Shown here in pieces: positions 47,722 through 58,644 of a DNA stretch of 64,000 nucleotides. This DNA comes from Salvelinus alpinus (taxonomy: Eukaryota; Chordata; Actinopteri; Salmoniformes; Salmonidae). Numbering within the stretch: the stretch's first letter is position 1; each line of letters starts with the position of its first letter. Both the position numbers and the translations under genes were made by a program. Below the pieces are notes generated by a model. It worked only from the letters and a program-made list of their open reading frames with translations. It did not search any database and was not told where the DNA came from. The stretch covers positions 17,436,969-17,500,968 of the forward strand of contig NC_092092.1 in the NCBI RefSeq assembly GCF_045679555.1. Direction: 5' to 3'.

Positions 47722-48103
47722 CCCTGTCACACCCTGATCTGTTTCACCTGTCTTTGTGCTTGTCTCCACCCCCCTCCAGGTGTCGACCATCTTCCCCATT
47801 ATCCCCTGTGTATTTATACCTGTGTTCTCTATTTGTCTGTTGCCAGCTGGTTTTGTTTGTGAAACCTACCAGCGTTTGTTCCCCTGCTCCGGCCTGTTTC
47901 TTGCTCCTGTTTTCTAATCCTTCCCAGTTTTGACCATTCTGCCTGCCCTGACCCTAAGCCTGCCTGCCGTTCTGGACCCTTTGCACCCTCTCTGAATTAT
48001 TGACCCCTGCCTGCCTTTGACCTGTCATTTGTCTGCCCCTGTATTAGAAATAAATGTTTGTTTCTTCGACACTGTCTGCATCTGGGTTATACCTGAAATG
48101 TGA
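47722..48103 (+). mobile_element. LTR-like repeat Y, copy 2
   Basis: TGTCACACCCTGATCTGTTT at 47725 to AAATGTGATA at about 48103. It contains TATTTATACCTG (TATA-like) and GAAATAAATG (polyadenylation-like). It interrupts the Tc1 5' region. Similar to 43440-43817 in reverse. Confidence 0.65.
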
Positions 48104-48115
48104 TAGTCTCAAGTT

Positions 48116-49240
48116 TTGAGGGAGCGTGCATTTGGCATGCTGACTGCAGGAATGTCCACTAGAGCTGTTTCCAGAAAATGCAATGTTAATTTCTCTACTA
48201 TAAGCCGCCTTCAACATCGTTTTAGAGAATTTGGCAGTACATCCAACCAGCCTCACAACAGCAGACCACATGTAACCACACCAGCCCATGGTCTCCACAT
48301 CCAACTTCTTCACCTGCAGGATTATCTGAGACCAGCCACTCGGACAGCTGATGGAACTGTGGGTTAGCACAACCGAAGAATATCTGCAAAAACTGTCAGA
48401 AACCATCTCAGGGAAGCTCATCTGCGTGCTCGTCATCTTCACCAGGGTCTTGACCTGACTGAAGTTTGGCATCGTAACCGACTTTAGTGGACAAATGCTC
48501 ACCTTCGATGGCCACTGGCATGCTGGAGAAGTGTGTCTTCAGGCATGAATCCTGTTTTCAACTGTACTGGGCAGATTATGCGGCAAGTAGCCTAGCGGTT
48601 AGAGCGTTGGACTAGTAACCGAAAGGTTGCAAGATTGAATCCCCGAGCTGACAAAGTAAGAATCTGTTGTTCTGTCCCTGAACAAGGCTATTCGTAGGCC
48701 GTCATTGAAAATAAGAATTTGTTCTTAACTGACTTGCCTAATTAAATCAAGGTCAAATAAAAAAATGTCAGACAGCGTGTATGGCGTCATGTGGCCAAGC
48801 GGTTTGCTGATGTCAACGTTGTGAACAGAGTGCCCATTAGTGGCGGTGGGGTTATGGTATGGACAGGCATAAGCAACAAACACAATTGCATTTTATAAAT
48901 GACAATTTGAAAACACAGAGATACCGTGACAAGATCCTGAGGCCTATTGTCGTGCCATTCATCCGCCGTCATCACCTCATGTTCAAGCACGATATGCATG
49001 GCCCCAAGTAGCAAGGATCTGTACACAATTCCTGGAAACTGAAAATGTCCCAGTTCTTCCATGGCCTACATACTCACCAAACATGTCACCCATTGAGCAT
49101 GTTTGTGATGCTCTGGATCGACATGTGCGACAGCATGTTCCAGTTCCCGCCAATATACAGCAACTTCGCACAGCCGTTGAAGAGGAGTGGAACAACATTC
49201 CACAGGCCACAATCAACAGCCTGATCAACTCTATGTGAAG
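48116..49240 (+). pseudogene. Tc1 transposase pseudogene (fourth family)
   Basis: The helix-turn-helix part reads FGMLTAGMSTRAVSRKCNVN, then FSTISRLQHRFREFGSTSN. Further blocks (VRNHLREAHLRARRHLHQGL-like text, the MEELG / NIYSNFAQPLKRSG C-terminal region) are spread over frames to 49240. A stop at about 48365, the SINE at 48578 and several shifts break it. DDE residues cannot be assigned in one frame. Confidence 0.8.
48578..48771 (+). mobile_element. tRNA-derived SINE (HpaI-like)
   Basis: Head GCGGCAAGTAGCCTAGCGGT, then an A box, a B-box-like GATTGAATCCC, and the shared tail TAGGCCGTCATTGAAAATAA / TTGTTCTTAACTGACTTGCC / AAATAAA. Inserted in the Tc1 after GGGCAGAT. Confidence 0.9.
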
Positions 49241-49753
49241 GAGATACAGTATGTCGCGCTGCATGTGGCAAACAGTGGTCACACCAGATACTGACTGGTT
49301 TTCTAATCCACGCCCCTACCTTTTTTTTAAGGTATCTGTATTCACAGTCATGTGAAATCCATCGATTAGGGCCGAAAGAATGTATTTCAATTGACTGATT
49401 TCCTTATATAAGTCGGTAAAATCTTTTAAATTGTTGCATGTTGCATTCATATTTTTGTTCAGTGTATATGTATAGGACCAAGGATATCCACATTTGTGAC
49501 CAGCTTTTTGTCTGTTTCGCTAATTCAGCTAGGGTTAGGGCACTTTCGAAAACAGCGTCTTTCTTATTAGATTGTGGAGGCTATCTCCCTGGTGTATGAC
49601 AGCGAAGGACAAGGGTTGCCTAGCAGTGTGCGTGCTCACTCCACTAGAGGTGTGGTAGCTGCTTGTTGATATATTGGTGATATCTGTGCTGCAGCGAGTT
49701 CGGGTTCCCGACATAGCTTTGTGAGGTTTTATCGCTAGGAAATAACTGTTTCC

Positions 49754-49786
49754 CAGTGTGGCTCATAATGTTCTTGAGCCACACTG
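49754..49786. other. Perfect hairpin near the DIRS right end
   Basis: Stem CAGTGTGGCTCA / TGAGCCACACTG (12 bp, perfect), 9-base loop, just after the recombinase frame. Might act in transcript folding or termination of the element. That role is inference. Confidence 0.8.
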
Positions 49787-50349
49787 TTTCAGGCAGCGGG
49801 CAGGTTGCATATTTATCCGGGTTACCACTATTCCCTGTGGGTTTGAGGCTTGGACTTCAGCAGCATGTAAAGTGCTCATTATAAGGGTTACCACAGTTTC
49901 CTGTGGGTTTGAGCCTTGTGCTGCTGTAGTTCATTGACTCTGGTCGATGCTATGCAGCACGCATGTGCAGTTTACCAAGTCACGACAGGTGTTCTGTTGT
50001 TTTGGGCTTGCAGTTCCTTGTACAAGTTCTGACATTTCAGGCTCGCAAGGTAAGTATTGTTCTTGGAAGCGTGGGGTTTATGGACTTGGGTTGCAGTGGC
50101 AGCTTGTTAGTGCGCATAGCCAGTTGCAGCAGGTTCTTGTTGTGAATATGATTGATTGTTGAATCCCCATGGTATGTTATACCTCGTTTCCTTCAAGGAA
50201 CAGTTATTATATTCATAACTGTACGTTACGTAACTAGGAATAAAGAAAATTGACATGAAAAGCACAATTGACAAGATGGAAATAATGGCTAGATTTAGAT
50301 GACTAACTGTACAGTAAGATATCACTGCCTGAGGTGCACTTCTCTACAA

Positions 50350-50441
<92 letters not shown>
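50350..50441. repeat. (GA)n microsatellite
   Basis: Perfect GA run of about 90 bp. Confidence 0.97.
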
Positions 50442-50444
<3 letters not shown>

Positions 50445-50850
50445 AGAGATGGGCACTATCTCTATCAAAGGAAAAATCAGCATTTAGTATTTTTTTAAAT
50501 ATATATTTATTTATAGGGGACAATTCACATTAATCAACATCAATATTACAATAATGCAACATCCATGTAAATGTGCTGGGGTTAGCCAAAAGCTAATTTG
50601 CACTCGTAGTCTCAGAGCAGCTAAGGACAATTACACAGCCACAATACACATACTCACTAAAACAATACAACATACCAGTACATTACATCCAATAATATAT
50701 CATTCTAACAACAACAACACTATCATCATCATCATCATCTATCATTGTCTTACATATGAGGAACCACAGATAACTCATGTGTACAGGTTTAGATAGATTT
50801 GAGCCATGTTTTCAAATTCAATTTAAAAGTACAATAATCAGTGCAGCTTC

Positions 50851-52197
50851 TCAAGTCCATGGGCATTGCATTCCAGTATATTGTAGTTCTAACAGAGAAA
50901 GCTGATTGGCCAATTTTACTATGTCGAAAAGGGACAACGCAATCCCCTCTCTAGTTACTGCCCTTGGAGGTGCTTTCCTTGAGCATGATATGCCGGCATA
51001 GAGGTGGAGGGGCAAGACCATGCAGGATCTTAAGACAAGGCTTGCATCTACATACTGCTTAAAGCTATCCAGACTAAATAAATAATGTTTGTAAATTATA
51101 TGACAATGATGGTAACGGCTTGGTTTGTTATCAAAAATCTTAGGTGTTCGTTTGTAGAGGGATTCATTTGGTTTCAGAATAGTAGCTCCTGCTTGTGACC
51201 AGCATGTGAGGCAATATCTCAGATGTGAATAGATCATAGCATGCATATATAGTTTTGTGGCCTCCAGAGGAAGGAAATGTCTTATAAACCTAAAGTTGGA
51301 TAATCCAAACTTGACCGTGTTAATCACCTTCTTCACATGTTTCTTAAATGTCAAGTTGGAGTCCAAAATTACACCAAGATACCTGAAGTTAGACACAACT
51401 TTCAGATTCTCCCCATTAACAAGAACAGCTCGTTGGGAAGAATCAATGGATTTCTTGGAGAAGTACATACAAACAGTCTTGTTGATATTTAAATGAAGGC
51501 AAGAATTAGTCATCCATTTAGAAACATGTACCACAGCTTCAGTTAACAGCTAGTTGTCTATTTTTCGTGTACATACAGAAAGAACTGTATCATCTGCATT
51601 CATCTGCATGTTAACTTGTGGGAGATCATTTATATATAATGGTAAACAGAAGGGGGCCTAATATTGACCCTTGTGGGACCGCAATGTTATAGTAAAGAGA
51701 GTCTGACTGAGTGTCCCCCAAACAAACCCTTTGACTTCTGTTTGCCAGATAAGAATACATCCAACTAATGACTTCAGTGGACACAGTAAGGGAAGATAGT
51801 TTGGATACGAGGACCTAATGATTCACAGTATCAAAAGCCTTTTTAAGATCCAAAAAGACTGACTTCATCACCTAGGTCCAGATTAGATTTAATGCACTTC
51901 AGAAAATAGCAATTGGCTGTTTTGGTAGAATTGTTAGTTCTGAATCCAAATGGCATTTGATGTATTGAGTTGCCCTGAATGAGGTGATCAGTCAGATGAT
52001 CTTTCAGATACTTTTGATAGCATTGGAAGAATGCTTATGGGTTGGTAATTTTCCACCAGTGTTAGGTCACCAGATTTTAAAACAGGTATCACTGCAGCAG
52101 ACTTCCAAGATTTGGGGAAGAACCCATATTTGATGGACAGATTAACTAGATGTACAATAGAGACAATCAGAGAATATTTGTGTCTCTTCAGGAACAC
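50851..52197 (-). pseudogene. LINE reverse transcriptase pseudogene
   Basis: RT begins SIKYGFFPKSWKSAAVIPVL, then NYQPISILPMLSKVSE (51990-52197). The catalytic box at 51589-51600 encodes N-A-D-D instead of Y-A-D-D. The C-terminal part is a 228-codon open frame (50851-51534) with FRYLGVILDSNLTFKKHVKK and CLTCWSQAGATI. Frame breaks lie between the parts. Confidence 0.88.
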
Positions 52198-53094
52198 AGT
52201 GTCTAGACCAAATACATATGTTGTTCTAGAGTCCTGAAGAAGCTAATAATACTGTCCACTGCTGACGATGAGATTTCAGGAATTCTGAATATTGGTTTAT
52301 CATTATCTATGGGAGTGTGGTTTTGGTTGAAAATCTTAGAGCCAGTTCCCTGACAGAGTCAACAAAAAAATGGTTAAAGGTGGTGGACTTGAAATCAGTC
52401 TTAAATTAGAATCCCATTAACCTTTAATTCATGATGAGCTCCTCTCCCTGTTAGTTTGTTGAGATTTTCCCAAATCACTTTGCAATTTCCTTTTGCTTCA
52501 TTGATCACTCTAAGAAACAACTCTGCTTTTGTTTTTTATATATTGCTTACCACCTTATTTCTCAGTGCTGTAAATATACTTCTGTCATCATTCTGACCAG
52601 ACTTTAGTGCTTTTTTTCAAGGAAAGATCCCGTTCTCTCATTTGCCTCCAGAGGTCCTCGTTGAGTCATGGTAGAGAGGTTTTCCGTCTTGGCTTACGTT
52701 GAAATTTCCTAGTAAAAGAGGTATCCACTTTGTCAGTAGCTGACAGAAATGTTCTGTATCCAGACTCTGGGTCTTCATTGCTTAACAGATCAGACCCAGT
52801 CAATTTGACTTATAGCTGCATTGTAGTTACTCTCTAGGATTTTTTTTATCGTACTGTGACACATTAATATGGTTCTTAAATCTCTTTTTAGTGAGATTTT
52901 TTCGATCAGGTCTGTTAGTATAGACCAGATCAATTTGAGTCTGGGATGACTGTGTTACTCTGCTTGGACCTTGTATTATTTGAGTCAGGTTGAAATAGTC
53001 TGTGATCTCTTTTAGTTTTTTCCTGCAAGTTTTGTTTTACCACTTTATATTGAAATCGCCCATGAAGATGATCTCCTTCTTATGATCACATTCT

Positions 53095-53444
53095 TTAAGC
53101 ATGGCTTAAAGATGTTGGTGGTCGATATAATCCAATAATAGTGAGAGACATATGAGGGGAGAGGAAGACATTCAGTCCCATACATTCAAGGTCATTGGCA
53201 TGTATCCATATGATATGATTGCATTTAAAGCTATATTTCATGTACATGAGCAATCCACCCCCTCTACCCTCTCCCCTGTCCCTTCTGAATATGGAATATC
53301 CAGGGACATTAAAGCAGAAATAGGAGAAGATTTCTTCAGCCATGTCTCAGAGAAAAATAAAAAATTAAGATTAGAATCATTCAATACATGTTCTACCTGT
53401 TCACTCTTGGAAATAATGCTACGAATATTCAGATGACCTCCCAA
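53095..53444 (-). pseudogene. LINE AP-type endonuclease fragment
   Basis: HLNIRSIISKSEQVEHVLND, then FLFFSETWLKKSSPI (the catalytic-Glu S-E-T-W-L block). In the next frame come VPGYSIFRRDRGEGRGGGLL and GLYRPPTSLSHA. These are early blocks of the APE endonuclease that nicks target DNA. A frameshift near 53290 separates them. The C-terminal catalytic blocks are not recognisable. Confidence 0.88.
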
Positions 53445-53563
53445 TATTCCTATAGGCTTGGAACGAGGCTCCCAGATAATTTTAGCCTGATTAACGTCAC
53501 GAGAATTTTCAATCCCAATGATAATAACTAAAAATCAATAAGCTTTGACCAATCCCCGAGGTT

Positions 53564-54104
53564 TGTAAAACCCTGGGTTTAATAATAATTAGGCAAAGAC
53601 TCAGCATATGCAAAATGTTCGTACAGTTTATTCACGAGAACGTTCTGAAGTCCATAATACAAAGATATCCATTTTATAACTCACTCACTACTTACGCACA
53701 TACCTCCACACAAACAGTAGATATCCTACGCACATACATACACACAAACAGTAGGTGAGTTGTATCCACTGTTTATCACTACCAAGCCGGCAGTTCCATT
53801 CCCCCGAGATTAGAGGAACCTTGAAAGGACTCCCTGGAACCTTGAAAGGACTCCCTGTGCTGTCGTAAGTTTCTCAGAGTTCTAGCCAGGTCAGGTCATA
53901 CACAGTTTAATGGTTCTCGGTCTCTTCTTAGTCACACTGAAGTTTACCATTCTAATTCATTATACATGTTACAGAATCGAATGATTACTAATAGTTACGT
54001 TTGTCTAATTATTCATTATATCTGTTACATAATGTCATAATTACATTTCAGGGTGGAATTGTTTAGTCATTACCTTTAAGCATATAAATTCCCTTATCAA
54101 TGAA
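53564..54104 (-). mobile_element. Solo LTR candidate
   Basis: On the minus strand there is a TATAAAATGG box (plus CCATTTTATAAC near 53671), then a GTGAATAAACTG polyadenylation-type signal (plus near 53622), and an end AACCCAGGGTTTTACA at 53564. Two internal tandem duplications occur: GGAACCTTGAAAGGACTCCC (53816-53857) and ACGCACATAC..CACACAAACAGTAG (53695-53755). The far end near 54104 is uncertain because another repeat begins there. No target duplication is identified. Confidence 0.55.
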
Positions 54105-54739
54105 AACCTCTACAGGATCGGTGGGGCCCCCATGGGACGGTTGAGCTAACTTAGGCTAATGTGATTAACATGAGGTTGTAAGTAATAAGAACATTTTCCA
54201 GGACATAGACATATCTGATAATGGCAGAGAGCATAAATTCTTGTTAATCTAACTGCATTGTCCAATTTACAGTAGCTATTACAGTGAAAGAATACCATGC
54301 TATTGTTTGAGGAGTGAACTTGAAAAGTTATTGATAAACCAATTAGGCACATTTGGGCAGTCTTGATACAACATTTTGAACAGTAATACAATGGTTCATT
54401 GGATCAGTCTAAAACTTTGTACATAAACTGCTTCCATCTAGTGGCCAAAATCTAAATTGCGCTTGAAATTGAATAATATATTATGGCCTTTCTCTTGCAT
54501 TTCAAAGATGACGGTACAACATTTTTTGTTAAACACATGGTTTTTTCTTTGTATTATCTTTTACCAGATCTAATGTGTTATCCTCCTACATTCATTTCAC
54601 ATTTCCACAAAGTTCAACGTTGTTCCTTTCAAATGGTATCAAGAATATGCATATCCTTGCTTCAGGTCCTGAGCTACAGGCAGTTAGATTTGGGAATGCC
54701 ATTTTAGGCTAAAATAAAATAAAAAGGGGCGGATCCTTA
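54101..54739. mobile_element. TTAA-type non-autonomous repeat
   Basis: Left AACCTCTACAGGATCGGTGG and right (minus) TTAAGGATCCGCCCC share an AGGATC-G start. TTAA is kept at the right (54736-54739) and changed to AAAA at the left. Interior AT-rich and non-coding. Recalled as a common salmonid repeat. Confidence 0.55.
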
Positions 54740-54746
54740 AGTTAAG

Positions 54747-56171
54747 ACAGCATTTCCCAACCGGGGGTACCTGTACAGTCCCCAGAGGGTAAGTGGGACA
54801 TTTTTCCAAAATGTGAAGAAGAAAAATATTGGAAAAAAATGACCCCAAAAAATATATTCAAGTTATTAAAATTTTAACAGGCAGGAAAACATTTTTGGTC
54901 ACTGGTGTGAAATCTCTAGTTATTTTATATTTATAGACCCACTTTTTTACTTTAGTTTGTGTGTGTGCACATTACTCTGTCTACCTGGTCTCTGCCCGCC
55001 CGTTGGCACAAAGTTTGATCCTCTGCTCGTGCCAAGTGTCCGTGATCCTTTGCTCCTCGCGCCAGAGTGCCTGATGCTGTTATCCTCACAGAAACTATGA
55101 CTGATAAGACAGCAGCTGATGCGCTGAAGACTGTATCATTGTCAAATAACATGTTGTACCATAGGATCGACGACATGGGCGTTGATATTGTTGAAAAATT
55201 ATAATTTCTGTCCATTTTCTCTGCAGTTGGACAAATCGACTGAAGTCAGTGGGGAAGCCCAGTTGATTGCGTTTGTGCGATAGAGACATTTCGGCAATTA
55301 ATGAGCACATTCTGTTCTGCTAGAAGCTAACGGGGAGAACTACAGGTGAGGATGTGTTTGGATTGGAAATTCTGTGTTCATGTGTGCATGGATGGAGCTG
55401 CATCAATGCCTGGGAGAGTGAAATGATTAATTGTCCACATAAAGAAAGTAAATCCCAGTGTATCATTCACAGAGAGGCATTAGCCAGCAAGAGAATGAGT
55501 CCTGAGTTACATTGTTTTGAATGATGCAGTGAAAGTTATTAACTTTATCATCATAAATCCAGACCTCTGAATCACAACTGTTTGAAAGGCTCTGTGATGA
55601 CAGTTAGAAAGAGCACCAGCAGCTACAGCTTCACACTGTCTAACCAGAGGGAAAATGCTACAGAGGCTTTTTGAGCTGCATGCCCAAGTGATTTTCTGTC
55701 TGAGCACTCACACCCCCTTGTGGCTGTGTTCAAGGACACAGACTGGGGAGCCCGCCTTGCCTATCTTGCTGATGTGTTCAGCAAACTGAACAACCAGAAT
55801 CTAACTGTGCAAGGTCAAGACACACATTCTAAACATGTATGACAAAATGTGTGGATTCATGAAGATCAAACTCTGGTCGAGGAAATGTGATGATGGGGAT
55901 ATAAGTTGTTTCCAGCAACTTGACACCTACCTTTTTACAGGTGACGTTGACAGAGATCCGTTGACAGAAATAGTAAGCTCACATTTATCCAAACTCAACA
56001 GTGAGTTCAACTCCTACATCCCTGACATTCAAAACAAGTCTGCCAAACAACATTTTTGTCTAAAGTACACCTAATTTAGGAATCACGCCGGTTGCAGGTG
56101 TATGAGGGAGTTTTTCAGGCAGGTCAAAGTGTTTTAGGGGTACAGTACCCAAAAAAGTTTGGGAAGCACTG
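54747..56171 (+). mobile_element. hAT-superfamily transposon with 8-bp target duplication
   Basis: Left end CAGCATTTCCCAACCGGGGG and right end (minus) CAGTGCTTCCCAAACTTTTT are imperfect TIRs of the CAG-type hAT kind. The flanks are AGTTAAGA (54739-54746) and GGTTAAGA (56172-56179), seven of eight identical, the 8-bp duplication expected for hAT. A degraded transposase lies on plus. Confidence 0.88.
55098..56072 (+). pseudogene. hAT transposase (ZBED/SCAND3-like) pseudogene
   Basis: Starts near ATGACTGATAAGACAGCAGC. Readable blocks are FSLQLDKSTEVSGEAQLIAF at about 55213 (D-x-S-T signature), then CSCVHGWSCINAW, QCIIHREALASKRM (about 55460-55500), HPLVAVFKDTDWGARLAYLA, and a final open piece at 55835-56074 (KMCGFMKIKLWSRK). 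No BED finger is seen. Multiple stops. The enzyme would have been a DDE transposase. Host ZBED5-type genes descend from this group, but here the TIRs and target duplication show a plain transposon. Confidence 0.8.
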
Positions 56172-56179
56172 GGTTAAGA

Positions 56180-57385
56180 GACGGCTGTTATTGAGAAATC
56201 AGTCAATCCGGTTTTACATGTCCATTTAAATCTACTTCACAATGACTTATCAACTTGAAACTCTTTCCTACATTATAGTGCTTGCTTTATCCAAAAGATC
56301 ATGTCCTTTCTTTCATCCTGTGAACCCGGTTCATTGCTGCTTCCAGCTATATTTCAGATTGTATAACCTGCTTGAAAACAGAGGCTTAGCCTGGGTGCCA
56401 GTCTAGGCACCCAGGCTAACAAATGGTAGCTCTTAAATAGAATATGCTTGTCTGAGTCTGACTAACAGAGCTTACTTAATTATACGGACTGGTTAAAACC
56501 GCATTCCAGACAGTTAAAATTGCCTATTTACGCTGTTCCATCTGACTGCGGAATCCACTGTCTCATTAGACCAGCCAAGCAATCTAAGCAATCTCCACTA
56601 TAAAAAGCATCTAGACATTACCTAACATTGTTTTCAACAGCAAAGACTTGTATAAACCTTGATGTCTCCGACATTTGCAACATCGTTTCAATATTAAAAT
56701 TCGATCTCCACCTGTACCATAGTAATGAACGTGTCGGGACGAGACACAGGCAGGCAGCGTTTCTTAGCCAGTCAATCATGAATGGCATCATTTTTATGGA
56801 TATAATATATATACACAAAGAACTGTAAATTGAAAAAAGGTAAAAACGAAACGAAGTGCAGCTAGTTCAGTCTTTCCAGCTTCAGTTTGAAGATTGTGTT
56901 AGCTGTGTTTTTGGCTAGCTCCTCTGAACAACAGTGTCCTGATGAGTGAGCACATTTTCTTTGCCAGGTGAAATCACGGCTCATTATATCATTATGTATG
57001 TATCCAAATAAATGTCACTAAAAAACAGTTTATGCAAAAGCACCTACTTTGCTGTTTTTCTGGCTGCACTCTTTGACGTGACTGTAAGTTAGTCATGGTT
57101 GGCTAGCTAGCAAGCAAGGGATAAGAAAATTGTCAGCCAGTATGGCAATGGAACATTTAGATCGAACGACTGGGTGGCGTCCATAGATTCAGAACAAAAA
57201 GACTGAACGACTGGGTCGCGTCTCTGGCAACCGAACCGGTGAAACGAACCACCAGCCGGCTTAGGTAGCAACGCTAGATTTGGGTTGGGACGATATCTTG
57301 TGGAAGGATGAAATAGAATGAATAAATTAATCAAAATAACATTTTTATGAAAATGTCAATCAATATTTGAATATGTTGTATAAAA
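56180..57385. other. Non-coding, partly repeat-like
   Basis: Contains the hairpin at 56386-56419. A near-duplicated segment (AACGACTGGGTGGCGTC at 57165, AACGACTGGGTCGCGTC at 57207) lies nearby. The part 56850-57385 reads like the left flank of a larger salmonid repeat that includes the palindrome at 57386. No gene. Confidence 0.45.
56386..56419. repeat. Perfect 14-bp hairpin
   Basis: TTAGCCTGGGTGCC, loop AGTCTA, GGCACCCAGGCTAA. Confidence 0.9.
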
Positions 57386-57506
57386 GTGATAATGCCCGAG
57401 AAGCCGGTGTTTGGAGGATATATTGGCGAGATTTGCCGGCCCTTGACTTAGTCTCGGGCCTAACACCACCCGTGCCAATATATCCTCCAAACACCGGCAT
57501 TATCAC
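57386..57506. repeat. 121-bp palindrome (fold-back element)
   Basis: Arms GTGATAATGCCCGAGAAGCC..GGTGTTTGGAGGATATATTG and CAATATATCCTCCAAACACC..GGCATTATCAC are inverse, except that the right arm lacks the TTCTCGG part. The spacer is about 40 bp. Non-coding; probably part of a transposon-derived repeat. Confidence 0.88.
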
Positions 57507-58384
57507 TTATGTAGATGTCAGATTGGAGCGCAATGACAATCATCGTAGCCCGATGATAAAGAAGTCACGACGAGAGCATGTTGGTGTTTCTCTACATTAT
57601 ATTCCCACATTTACAGTCTTTGTGTGCAATAATACCAATGCTGCATATGTAATGGTTTGAAAATAGAGCAATAGCTTTCAAACAATTTAACAGTAAATTC
57701 CCACGCTGCATTATGGGAGTCTAAATCTGCATTTATTTCTATGAGAAACTAGACAGAGCACAATAATATACAGGTGTTGTTGTTGCACAGATACACAGGC
57801 GACTGAAATAGCGCATGCACCACACAATAACACTGACAAGGATTGACAAGGACTTCGACAGTTTTGTGTGCTATAAGACCAATGTGGCATATCTATAAAT
57901 AATTTAAAGAATAGAACAATGCATTTCAGACAAAATATTTATAACAGTAAAAATATCACTGCAACTGTCAAGTCCCCTTAGCCAGGGGGAGATTGTCATT
58001 CTCCCTTTTGGCCAATTAACAAAAGTACCAACACGATTACATACAATTCCTCTGTTTGCTAAACTGGTATTCAAAAGAAAACATTCTTGACAATGTTAAA
58101 GGCTTCTACTCATTCTGTCATTGTGCGATGTAGAAGAGTTTTGTGGAAAGAACTACAGTTAAAACAAAAACCCTGAAACATTCTTAGATGATCTATAAAA
58201 CATAATTCTGCACAACACAAACATATGTTGAAAATGAAACGTCTACATTCTCAAGAATGGACAGCAGTTTTCTGTCTGGTACAATACAATCAGGTAGGGT
58301 CTGGTGCTATAAAAGTCTGTCCCATCTGAAAAATGTACTCATATAGTATGATTGAGTAGTGTATGATATAGGCTAGTCTGTCAT
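57507..58384. other. No gene recognised
   Basis: AT-rich DNA without supported features. Confidence 0.45.
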
Positions 58385-58644
58385 ATAGATGTAGGATCTT
58401 AATTTGATCTAGATTGTCACAGCAAAATAATCCTGCAGCAACAGGATTTGAACGTTTAGTCCATGACGTTGCTTGATCGGTGGTTAGGCTATTAGCTGGA
58501 CAAAAGTAGGCTACATAAAAAGTGCAATACTGTTAATATAACCATGTGTTAGTGTGGGTTTTCACTGAATTTATGTAAATCACAAAGCTCATCTTCAAAT
58601 TCTCTGAAACAAAAGGGTAATCAAATTAAGATCCTAAATCTGTA
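58385..58644. mobile_element. MITE with GATCTTAATTTGAT TIRs
   Basis: Left AGATGTAGGATCTTAATTTG and right (minus) ACAGATTTAGGATCTTAATT are inverted ends. The motif AATAATCCTGCAGCAACAGG is inside. A partial copy lies at 30021-30206. Non-coding. Confidence 0.75.

Larger units (their letters stand above)
47640..49466 (+). mobile_element. Tc1-like transposon (fourth family), with two insertions
   Basis: TA CACTGAACAAAAATC at 47640 and ATTTTTGTTCAGTG TA at 49451-49466 are inverted ends flanked by TA. The transposase is on plus. LTR-like repeat Y (47722-48103) and a SINE (48578-48771) are inserted. The excision site rejoins the recombinase reading across HALHKY. Confidence 0.9.
47031..49740 (+). 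pseudogene. DIRS-like tyrosine recombinase, split by a Tc1
   Basis: Part one (47120-47640): STLKVYIADISACNEG, then LLMALVSAKHVGDLCVRSVH, then LNGLCPVHALHKY. The R of the R..H-x-x-R..Y tetrad expected near K-R-V-G-D-L is His here. After the Tc1, part two reads HICDQLFVCFA, then AHSTRGVVAAC (49634-49666, the H-x-x-R block) and SFVRFYR (49715-49735, with the nucleophile Tyr). Tyrosine recombinases join circular DIRS DNA to the target, which is why DIRS lack integrase and target duplications. Several stops and the R-to-H change make it inactive. Confidence 0.7.
39847..50183 (+). mobile_element. DIRS-like retrotransposon, heavily invaded
   Basis: Inverted termini: 39847-39888 and the reverse of 50142-50183 match at 36 of 42 bases without gaps (GGTATAAYATACYATGGGGA, then TCAAC). 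A gag-like ORF (40198-40536) follows the left end. A tyrosine-recombinase region (47030-49740) precedes the right end, in the same orientation. This is DIRS order: ITR, gag, RT/RNase H, YR, ITR. No RT is recognised between 40.6 and 46.8 kb. Insertions include a LINE, a TTAA element, a MITE and a Tc1. Two neighbouring DIRS remnants instead of one element is the main alternative. Confidence 0.65.
50486..53545 (-). mobile_element. LINE with endonuclease and RT (APE-type), near full length
   Basis: The minus-strand order is endonuclease (53444-53095), a degenerate middle (53090-52250), RT (52200-50850) and a 3' end at about 50486. About 3 kb in all. Interrupted by stops and frame changes. Rex1/CR1-L2-like group is my best guess from motif style. 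Confidence 0.88.

Noticed and set aside
48578..48771. tRNA gene
   Set aside because: SINE head; the shared 3' tail and insertion inside a Tc1 show a retroposon.
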